From NCBI GenBank assembly GCA_000482145.1, contig AUXH01000614.1, positions 1-11,141 of the forward strand: DNA of 11,141 bases, in the 5' to 3' direction. The DNA is from Strigomonas culicis. Lineage: Eukaryota; Euglenozoa; Kinetoplastea; Trypanosomatida; Trypanosomatidae. Positions within the stretch are counted from its first letter, which is position 1. Each line of letters opens with the position of its first letter. The position numbers and the translations under genes were made by a program. The notes under the pieces were generated by a model. The model was not told the DNA's origin, made no database searches, and saw only the letters and a list, made by a program, of their open reading frames with translations. Positions 5,459 through 11,141 of this stretch are shown in pieces.

Positions 5459-7879
5459 ATGAAGAGCACTTCTCTCCTCTACCGCCGTGTGCTTCCCTTT
5501 TCATTGGTACAGCACGTGGTGCCTCACGACGCGCGCCTGCAGCACCCTGCCGCTGCCCCGTGCCGCCTGCCAAGCAGCGCCCCGTATGCGAGATGCGGCG
5601 CGGCGGCGGTGCCCCAGCACCGCCGCCGCCCGCTGAGCCCCTTTGTCTGCCTATCCCCCTTCCGCCCCTCCGCTGTGCTGCTCAACAAAGCCGCGCCGCC
5701 GCCGCCACCGCCGCCGCCGCCATCGCAGCCAGCGGAGGAGGACGGCGCGGCGGCGGGGAGGCCCCTGCTGAAGGAAGAGAAGGAGACCTACCTGGAGAGC
5801 GCCATGAGCGACTTCATGGAAGAGCAGGCGGCGCTCCCACCCAAGCAGCCGCCGCCCTCCGCCGCCGCGGTGACCGCCGCCATCGCCGCGGCCACGCAGC
5901 TGAGCGACCCGCCGCCGCCGGTGGAGGCCGGCTACATCCTGAAGGAGGCGGAGACGGACGCGCCGCCGCCGGCTGTGGTGGGGGAGACGGCGGCCGACAT
6001 CCCCATCGGCCGCGTCGTGGCGAAGGTGTGGTTCCATCTGTGGCCCAAAGGGAACGTGAAGATGAAGGCGCTCGTCATCACGAGCGTCCTGTGCGTGCTG
6101 GCCGCGAAGCTACTGAAGGTCGCGGTGCCCTTCTGGTTCAAGTCCATCGTCGACCTCCTCGCCGGCGGCGGGGCCGGCAGCGCCGGCGCGCTCACGACCA
6201 CGGCCACCGCCGTCGCGACGGTGGGCCCCTTCGCGGTCGGCACCTTCGGCTGCGTCGTCGCGTACGGCATCTGCCGCCTCACCTCCTCCGTGACGGAGGA
6301 GCTCAAGACGGTGCTCTTCGCGCCGGTGGGCGGCCACGCGTCGACGGAGCTGGCGATGGAGATGTTCGACAAGCTGCACCGGCTCGACCTGCACTTCCAC
6401 CTGAACCGCGAGACGGGTGTGCTGAGCAAGGACCTGGACCGCGGCAGCCGCGCCTTCTGGCAGCTCGCGTACGCGCTGCTCTTCATGGTCGTGCCGACCA
6501 CCTTCGAGATGGCGCTCGTCTGCACCGCCCTCCACACACAGGCGGGGCCGCAGTTCATCGGCATCGCGCTCGTCGCGGTCGTGTCGTACATTGGGTGGAC
6601 GCTCGCCGTGACGAACTGGCGCGCCAAGTTCCGCGCGCGCTACAACGCCTACGACAGCCGCGTCGGCGGCCTCATCGTCGACTCGATGCTCAATTACGAG
6701 ACGGTGAAGTACTTCGGGTCCGACCGCTATGAGTCCGCCCGCATCCGTGCCGAGACGACCAAGATGAACCGCGAGCTCGTCAAGCTGGACCAGACCGTGG
6801 CGCTGCTGAACTTTGGGCAGAGCCTCATCTTTCTCTTCGCGGGCGTGCTGAGCCTGTACTGGTGCACATGTGGCGTCGTCGCCGGCGCCATGACGGTGGG
6901 CGACCTGGTGCTGGTCGACGCGCTGCTCATGCAGCTCTATCTGCCGCTCAGCTACCTCGGCATGATCTACCGCGAGATCCAGACCGCGACGCAGAACATG
7001 CAGGCGATGATCCTGCTGCTCGACCAGCAGAGCCGCGTCGTGGAGGCGCCCGACGCGGTGCCGTACGTCTACCGCAACGGCACGATCGAGCTCGACCGCG
7101 TGTGCTTCCAGTACAAGGCGGGCGACGGCCGCCACGTGCTGCGCGACCTATCGCTTGTCATCCCCGGCGGCAAGACGGTCGCCTTCGTGGGGCCCTCCGG
7201 CAGCGGCAAGAGCACCATCTTCCGACTGCTCTTTCGCTTCTTCGACCCGACCGCGGGCGAGCTGCGCGTGGACGGGCAGCCGCTGGCGCGCCTGCAGCTG
7301 GAGTCGCTGCGCGCGGCGATCGGCGTCGTGCCGCAGGACACGGTCCTCTTCAACGAGTCCGTGCGCTACAACATCCGCTACGGGAGGATGACCGCGAGCG
7401 ACGCGGAGGTGGAGGCGGTCGCGCGGCGCGCGAGCCTGCACGAAACGGTGGCCCGCATGTCGCACGGCTACGACACGTCCGTCGGCGAGCGCGGCCTGAA
7501 GCTCTCCGGCGGCGAGAAGCAGCGGGTCGCCATCGCGCGCGTGCTGCTCGAGGACTCGCCCATCCTCCTCGCGGACGAGGCCACCTCGGCGCTCGACAGC
7601 ACGACGGAGCTGAACGTGATGAAGACGCTGCGCCACGCGACGGAGCGGGCGGCGCCGCGCACCATCATCCTCATCGCGCACCGCCTCACGACGGTGCGCG
7701 ACGCGGACATCATCTTTGTGCTCGACGGCAAGGGCGGGCTCGCGGAGCAGGGCAGCCACGACGCGCTGCTCGCGAAGGGCGGCCTCTACGCGTCGCTGTG
7801 GCTGCAGCAGCTGAAGGACAGCCGCAAGGCGGAGCAGGAGGAGGGCGCGTCGGAGCAGGACGAGCAGCCATCGCCCTAG
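5459..7879 (+). CDS. ATM1: Mitochondrial ABC half-transporter, Atm1/ABCB7 type
   Basis: This 806-residue half-transporter has one membrane domain and one nucleotide-binding domain and should act as a homodimer in the mitochondrial inner membrane. Family members export a sulfur or glutathione-linked compound needed for cytosolic Fe/S assembly; Leishmania relatives are also linked to haem. Residues 1-75 are Arg-rich with few acidic residues, like a mitochondrial presequence, then P80-P88 is a run of nine prolines and residues 90-190 are low complexity. Membrane segments fall near 204-228, 255-277, 338-358, 362-385, 452-475 and 478-500. Atm1 hallmarks are N412-Y-E-T-V-K-Y-F and the L-L-N-x-G-Q stretch at 449-454. 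The ATPase has Walker A G578-P-S-G-S-G-K-S-T, Q-loop Q626, signature L682-S-G-G-E, Walker B I702-L-L-A-D-E, D-loop S710-A-L-D and H-loop H741, all intact. The start is the first ATG after the splice site. The N-terminus is longer than in yeast Atm1, and M115 is a possible alternative start, though it would drop the presequence. Confidence 0.93.
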   Translation: MKSTSLLYRRVLPFSLVQHVVPHDARLQHPAAAPCRLPSSAPYARCGAAAVPQHRRRPLSPFVCLSPFRPSAVLLNKAAPPPPPPPPPSQPAEEDGAAAGRPLLKEEKETYLESAMSDFMEEQAALPPKQPPPSAAAVTAAIAAATQLSDPPPPVEAGYILKEAETDAPPPAVVGETAADIPIGRVVAKVWFHLWPKGNVKMKALVITSVLCVLAAKLLKVAVPFWFKSIVDLLAGGGAGSAGALTTTATAVATVGPFAVGTFGCVVAYGICRLTSSVTEELKTVLFAPVGGHASTELAMEMFDKLHRLDLHFHLNRETGVLSKDLDRGSRAFWQLAYALLFMVVPTTFEMALVCTALHTQAGPQFIGIALVAVVSYIGWTLAVTNWRAKFRARYNAYDSRVGGLIVDSMLNYETVKYFGSDRYESARIRAETTKMNRELVKLDQTVALLNFGQSLIFLFAGVLSLYWCTCGVVAGAMTVGDLVLVDALLMQLYLPLSYLGMIYREIQTATQNMQAMILLLDQQSRVVEAPDAVPYVYRNGTIELDRVCFQYKAGDGRHVLRDLSLVIPGGKTVAFVGPSGSGKSTIFRLLFRFFDPTAGELRVDGQPLARLQLESLRAAIGVVPQDTVLFNESVRYNIRYGRMTASDAEVEAVARRASLHETVARMSHGYDTSVGERGLKLSGGEKQRVAIARVLLEDSPILLADEATSALDSTTELNVMKTLRHATERAAPRTIILIAHRLTTVRDADIIFVLDGKGGLAEQGSHDALLAKGGLYASLWLQQLKDSRKAEQEEGASEQDEQPSP

Positions 7880-8387
7880 CCGCCACCGCCACCGCGCGCA
7901 AGCGGGTGCCATGCTGACACGGATGGATACCTATACATCCAATCCACTTTTTCATTTTTTTTTCTTCTTATGCGTATCAGCAGGTTGCTTTTTTTTTTCA
8001 CTCACCTCTTTTTCTTCATCTTTACATCCTTTTGATAACAGGTTGTGTTTTTTTTTTTGTAAGTATAAACAATCAGAAAAGAAAGGTGAACTCCACATTT
8101 AGAAGAAATAGTGCTTTTTTTTAAAGATCACTTTCTTACTTTTTCTCTTACCCCATTTTTTTTTTGTTCTCTCACACTGCTTTTCGCTGTCTTGCCTCCT
8201 TTATATACTTGTCCTTCTCTTTCTTCCCACTCTTTGGTACACATCAATACAATCATAGCAAATAGAGGAACTAGAGGGAAAGAAAAAGCAGGAAACACTA
8301 TTTCCCTTTTCCTTTTCCTTCTCCCTCTTTCTTCTTCACAAACACATTTCATAGATTAGATACGCTAAACGCCCCACTAGTGCCAGC
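7880..8387 (+). other. Spacer between the ABC transporter and AT-hook/SWIM genes
   Basis: GC-rich for about 40 bases after the stop, then AT-rich with repeated T-runs (around 7959-7967, 7989-7998, 8049-8059 and 8157-8165). No credible gene; open frames are Phe/Ser/Leu-rich products of the T-runs. A purine-rich patch at about 8264-8293 precedes the long pyrimidine tract of the next gene's splice acceptor. Confidence 0.55.
8301..8354 (+). promoter_or_regulatory. Predicted trans-splice acceptor for the AT-hook/SWIM gene
   Basis: A nearly unbroken 39-base pyrimidine tract (8301-8339) is followed by the first AG at 8353-8354. This gives a 33-base 5' UTR with no ATG before the start at 8388. It is the cleanest splice signal in the window. 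Confidence 0.7.
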
Positions 8388-10391
8388 ATGCGCTCCCGGC
8401 GCAAGCTCTCCAACGCGAGCTTGAATGAGAGCAGCAACTCCAGGCTGGCGTCGCCACCGCTCTACGCGTTGGCGGGCGCTGACGACGGCGGGACGGACGG
8501 CCCCGACTCGCCGGAGCTGCTGGATGCCTCGCAGTTTCTGTGCGACCTCGCGAGCGGTCTGCTGCTGGACGCGTCCGAGACCGCGAAGCCCGGTCCCGGC
8601 CGCAAGCGCGGCCGGCCGCCGCGGCGCTCCACCTCTCCCTCGTCCTCCCTCTCCCTCACAAGCTACGTCCGGCGCAAGACGGCGGACGCGGAGTCGCGGA
8701 AGAGTGTGGGCAGCCCCGTGGCGACCAGCAGCACGGCGAGCAGCAGCACTCTCACCTTCACGGAACTTGTGTGCATGTCGGGAGAGCTGCAGGGAAGCGC
8801 GAGCGGCCTCCTCGCCAGCCAGGAGGTGCCGCAGGGCGCCGTCCGCCCCATGCTGCAGACGGTCTCCGGCGCGGCAGGGCTCGACGACGGTCTGCGCTTC
8901 TTGGAGCCTGCATCAGCCACGGGCGGCGGCGGCGGCGGCAGCAAGCGGCCGGCGCGTCACGCGCGGGGCCGCGCCGCAGCGGCGCCGCCCACTCCGAAAG
9001 GGGAGGCGGTGGCGGCCGCGGAGGACGGCACCGCGCTGCTGCACCGCGCGGTGCGCCACGACGCACACGCCTGCCTGCTGCTGGAGGTCGCGACGGCGGA
9101 GCAGGCGGACCTCGCCGCGAGGGAGGAGATCCGCGCGCTGCTGGCGGAGTGGTCCGGGCTCCTCCGGCCGGCGGCCGCCACCGATGCGCGGCCGGCGCGT
9201 CGACTCATCCTCCTGTTTGCGGTCGACCCGGCGTTGCTGCACCGTGCGCTCTTCTCCTTCGTGACCGCGGTGTACCCGGAGGCGAGCATTACGCTGCCCA
9301 TCGTCGGCGTCAGCTGCGGCGCGGCGCCGCAGCGGCAGGGGTCCGACCGCGCGCTGCTAGCGCAGTACAAGGCGCGGCTGGCCGCGCTGCTGTGCACCGC
9401 CCTGGACACCTTCCAGGTGCACATCCCCTCCAGCTGCGCCGTCGTCGCGACGCGCGAGTGCCACGAGGTGCTGCGGGGGCGGTGTGCCTTCGCGGCCGAG
9501 AGCCTCTTCTTGCGGCCGCTGCTGTGCCGCCTCGCGCTGGCGTCCGCCCCGGCCGTGGCCGACCCGTCGTCCGACTGCTTCGCGGCTCTCCGTGCGCCGC
9601 CAGAGCCGCCCGTGCCGACGGCGGAGCTGCGGCGCCGCCACGCGGCGGCGGTGGACGCTCTCACGCAGTGGTACACACCGGCGCGCGCGCTGAAGCGCCA
9701 GCCGTGCCGGCCGGCCGTGCGCTACTGCACCGCGCGCCGGTCGAGCGACGCGGCGGCCGGCGGCGCCCTCCGCCTTGGCGTTGTGCTGCCTGCGCTGTCG
9801 CCGGCGCAGACGTTCGTGGACTTCTCCTGCGCGGCCAGCCGCGAGCGGCGCGCGGGCGCCCTCCGCGCGGCTCCGCTGAAGCTGAGCGCTGCGGAGGCGG
9901 CGGCCGTGTTCAGCTTCCTGGCAGCCTTTTTCCGCGACGGCCAGTGGCGCACGGCGGCGGACCTGGTGGAGTCGCTGAGCGCGTTGCAGGACCAGGAGCG
10001 GCGCGCTCCCGGCGCGGCGGGCAGCCGCCGGCGGCAGCGCGCGTCGATACCACTAAGTGACTTCTTCGCGGACTACACGTGCACCTGCCTCGGCCACCGC
10101 TTCTACGCGTTGACGAGCACGGTGCGGCAGCAGGTGCGCGTCGCGGTGCACATTGACCTGCACGAGCTGCTGCGCCACGCCCCGCAGGGCGGGGCCGCGC
10201 CGCCACCGCCGTGGCGCGGCGTGCTGCCGGTGCTGCGATGCAACTGCACCCCGCGGCCGACGGAGCGTGGCTACGCGGTGCCGGGCGGGGGCGAGAAGCG
10301 CTGCCGGCACATGGCGGAGCTCGTGTACTACTTCGTGCGCGAGTGCCGGCGCCAGGGGGCAGCCGAGGAGCGACACGGGAGCTTCTACTGA
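8388..10391 (+). CDS. AT-hook and SWIM-type zinc-finger protein
   Basis: This 667-residue protein has two recognisable DNA- or protein-binding elements. Near the N-terminus, R72-K-R-G-R-P-P-R-R contains the RGRP core of an AT-hook, which binds the minor groove of AT-rich DNA. At the C-terminus, C618-x-C620-x18-C639-x-H641 fits the SWIM zinc-finger pattern CxC-xn-CxH, with a hydrophobic helix (M-A-E-L-V-Y-Y-F) after it as in other SWIM domains and probable beta strands before it (about 575-590). The N-terminal 180 residues are Ser/Thr-rich and probably disordered. A Gly run leads into a second basic patch, K186-R-P-A-R-H-A-R-G-R, a possible nuclear signal. The middle (about 205-540) looks globular with hydrophobic strands, but I recognise no domain. 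C565-x-C567-x2-H570 is a further Cys/His cluster. A nuclear, chromatin-linked role is inferred, not shown. The start is the first ATG after the strong splice site. The TGA stop's last base begins an (AT)n repeat. Confidence 0.85.
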   Translation: MRSRRKLSNASLNESSNSRLASPPLYALAGADDGGTDGPDSPELLDASQFLCDLASGLLLDASETAKPGPGRKRGRPPRRSTSPSSSLSLTSYVRRKTADAESRKSVGSPVATSSTASSSTLTFTELVCMSGELQGSASGLLASQEVPQGAVRPMLQTVSGAAGLDDGLRFLEPASATGGGGGGSKRPARHARGRAAAAPPTPKGEAVAAAEDGTALLHRAVRHDAHACLLLEVATAEQADLAAREEIRALLAEWSGLLRPAAATDARPARRLILLFAVDPALLHRALFSFVTAVYPEASITLPIVGVSCGAAPQRQGSDRALLAQYKARLAALLCTALDTFQVHIPSSCAVVATRECHEVLRGRCAFAAESLFLRPLLCRLALASAPAVADPSSDCFAALRAPPEPPVPTAELRRRHAAAVDALTQWYTPARALKRQPCRPAVRYCTARRSSDAAAGGALRLGVVLPALSPAQTFVDFSCAASRERRAGALRAAPLKLSAAEAAAVFSFLAAFFRDGQWRTAADLVESLSALQDQERRAPGAAGSRRRQRASIPLSDFFADYTCTCLGHRFYALTSTVRQQVRVAVHIDLHELLRHAPQGGAAPPPPWRGVLPVLRCNCTPRPTERGYAVPGGGEKRCRHMAELVYYFVRECRRQGAAEERHGSFY

Positions 10392-10411
10392 TATATATAT
10401 ATATATATATA
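10391..10411 (+). repeat. (AT)10 repeat abutting the stop codon
   Basis: Ten AT units plus one A begin at the last base of the TGA stop of the preceding gene, so the 3' UTR opens with alternating AT sequence. Confidence 0.9.
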
Positions 10412-10483
10412 GCTATTAGTAAAACGAAAAAAAACCGGAACCCGTCCCGACAGTAGAATACAATCACTACACAACCACACAAT

Positions 10484-10523
10484 CACACACACACACACAC
10501 ACACACACATACATACATACATA
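10484..10523 (+). repeat. (CA)13 followed by (CATA)4 microsatellite
   Basis: Thirteen CA units (10484-10509) merge into four CATA units (10508-10523). Probably in the 3' UTR of the AT-hook/SWIM gene. Confidence 0.9.
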
Positions 10524-10546
10524 CGTATAAAAGAAATGGCGATGTA

Positions 10547-10657
10547 CTTTTTTTTTTTTGTTCTCATCCGTCCTTTTCGGTTGTCCTCCTCTCTCCTCTC
10601 AAAACACCGCTCTCTTCACTGCTCTCTTCTCTCGCCCACCGGGGTGCACACCACCAG
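10547..10657 (+). promoter_or_regulatory. Predicted trans-splice acceptor for the FSH1-like hydrolase gene
   Basis: A T12 run (10548-10559) and CT-rich sequence to about 10634 contain no AG; the first AG is at 10656-10657. This gives a 126-base 5' UTR with no ATG, which includes the (TAA)10 repeat. AGs after the repeat (for example near 10711) are weaker alternatives, because they are farther from the tract. Confidence 0.55.
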
Positions 10658-10669
10658 AACAGAAGAAAA

Positions 10670-10670
<1 letters not shown>

Positions 10671-10700
<30 letters not shown>
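10671..10700 (+). repeat. (TAA)10 trinucleotide microsatellite
   Basis: Ten perfect TAA units lie between the predicted splice acceptor and the start codon of the hydrolase gene, so they would be transcribed into its 5' UTR. Confidence 0.9.
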
Positions 10701-10702
<2 letters not shown>

Positions 10703-10783
10703 CAACAACAGAAAGAGAGAGGGCTCGAAGGGGAGGATACCGTACAGGTGCGTGGATACCATACACCAAACAAACACACATAA

Positions 10784-11141
10784 ATGAAGTTGCGGATTCT
10801 GTGCCTGCACGGGTGCCGCCAGACGGCGGAGATCTTTGAGAACCAGCTCAGCACGCTCACGACCGACCTGCAGGACATCGCCACCTTCACCTTCGTGGAC
10901 GCGCCCTTCCTGCTGCCGCGCCTCGACGCGGCGGACGCGGTGCAGACGCGCTCCTGGTCGCGCGCCCTCCCCGGCGGTGCGGAGGACTACGGCGAGGGGG
11001 ACGCGGCGGTGCGCGCGGCGATGGCGGACGGCGCCGGCCACGACGTGGTGCTCGGCTTCTCCCAGGGCGCCGCAATGGCGTGCCGCTACGTGGTGCAGCA
11101 GCGCCTCGCCGGCGGCGCCGCGCCGCGCGCGGTGGTGCTGG
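10784..11141 (+). CDS. FSH1/OVCA2-type serine hydrolase, N-terminal part (cut by window end)
   Basis: The frame starts at ATG 10784 and stays open to the last base, giving 119 complete codons of a longer gene. The opening M-K-L-R-I-L-C-L-H-G, followed by R-Q and a Phe, matches the first beta strand and oxyanion-loop region of FSH1/OVCA2 alpha/beta hydrolases (typical start: hydrophobic strand, then L-H-G-x-x-Q). The nucleophile elbow G91-F-S-Q-G is the GxSxG motif with S93 as catalytic Ser, and the next residues (A-A-M-A) form the expected helix. The spacing from start to serine, a little over 90 residues, is near that of the family. The catalytic Asp and His would lie beyond the window. Members are small soluble esterases; the natural substrate is not deducible here. 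The start is well fixed, since the first strand begins immediately and no ATG occurs earlier in the 5' UTR. Confidence 0.87.
   Translation, partial: MKLRILCLHGCRQTAEIFENQLSTLTTDLQDIATFTFVDAPFLLPRLDAADAVQTRSWSRALPGGAEDYGEGDAAVRAAMADGAGHDVVLGFSQGAAMACRYVVQQRLAGGAAPRAVVL

Larger units (their letters stand above)
10392..10783 (+). other. Spacer rich in simple repeats
   Basis: This holds, in order, (AT)10, a short AT-rich stretch, (CA)13, (CATA)4, a T12 run, a long pyrimidine tract and (TAA)10. No gene is credible; translated frames are repeats such as Tyr-Ile, Cys-Val or poly-Asn. The region covers the 3' UTR of the AT-hook/SWIM gene and the 5' UTR of the hydrolase gene. Confidence 0.6.

Noticed and set aside
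6110..7135. 341-codon minus strand frame opposite the ABC transporter
   Set aside because: Antisense shadow of a gene with every ABC ATPase motif intact.
8540..10060. 506-codon + strand frame overlapping the AT-hook/SWIM gene
   Set aside because: Shadow frame with low complexity and no motif; the overlapping frame has the AT-hook, the SWIM ligands and a matching splice site.
8388..10391. SWIM protein as a MULE-type transposase remnant
   Set aside because: The SWIM finger at the C-terminal end fits that layout, but I see no DDE-type catalytic core in the central region, no terminal inverted repeats and no target-site duplication. Codon use matches the neighbours.
10391..10523. CRISPR-like or tandem gene-associated array
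   Set aside because: The repeats are simple di- and tetranucleotide microsatellites with no spacers.
1..11141. tRNA, rRNA, snoRNA or spliced-leader gene, or a strand-switch region
   Set aside because: I saw no cloverleaf, box C/D pair or conserved rRNA core by eye, and all genes share one strand. A covariance-model scan would settle the small RNA question.

Overview
The window reads as nuclear DNA from a trypanosomatid (Kinetoplastea). Five complete or nearly complete protein genes, plus the start of a sixth, all lie on the + strand. None has an intron. They are separated by 390-890 base AT-rich, homopolymer-rich spacers. The coding regions are extremely G+C rich, with third positions almost always G or C. 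Most spacers have long pyrimidine tracts followed by an AG shortly before the next ATG. This is the layout of a polycistronic transcription unit resolved by spliced-leader trans-splicing. Stops are TGA or TAG and no stop interrupts a gene, so the standard code applies. I cannot name the genus; Leishmania-like base composition is the nearest comparison I can make from memory.

Layout. 1-1209: 3' part of an unrecognised, mostly helical protein with a cluster of Ser/Thr-Pro sites and an acidic tail. 1740-2093: a 117-residue four-helix membrane protein with a faint TMEM14-like pattern. 2985-4943: an SP-RING (Siz/PIAS) SUMO E3 ligase, with an apparent SUMO-interacting motif, a SUMO acceptor consensus and an extra zinc-ribbon-like module. 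5459-7879: a mitochondrial ABC half-transporter of the Atm1/ABCB7 type. 8388-10391: a protein with an AT-hook near its N-terminus and a SWIM-type zinc finger at its C-terminus. 10784 to the window end: the N-terminal part of an FSH1/OVCA2-type serine hydrolase, cut by the window edge.

The genes need not work together. Neighbours in kinetoplastid gene clusters are usually functionally unrelated and are regulated after transcription through their UTRs. Two weak thematic links deserve a check. The TMEM14-like protein and the Atm1-like transporter could both be mitochondrial and touch haem or Fe/S metabolism. The SUMO ligase and the AT-hook/SWIM protein are both likely nuclear.

I see no mobile element, CRISPR array, tRNA, rRNA or obvious new multi-gene system. 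The most notable points are the AT-hook plus SWIM architecture, the SUMO-related motifs packed into the E3 ligase, a long pyrimidine tract with no following AG directly before the start of the 117-residue gene, and a run of simple repeats between the last two genes.
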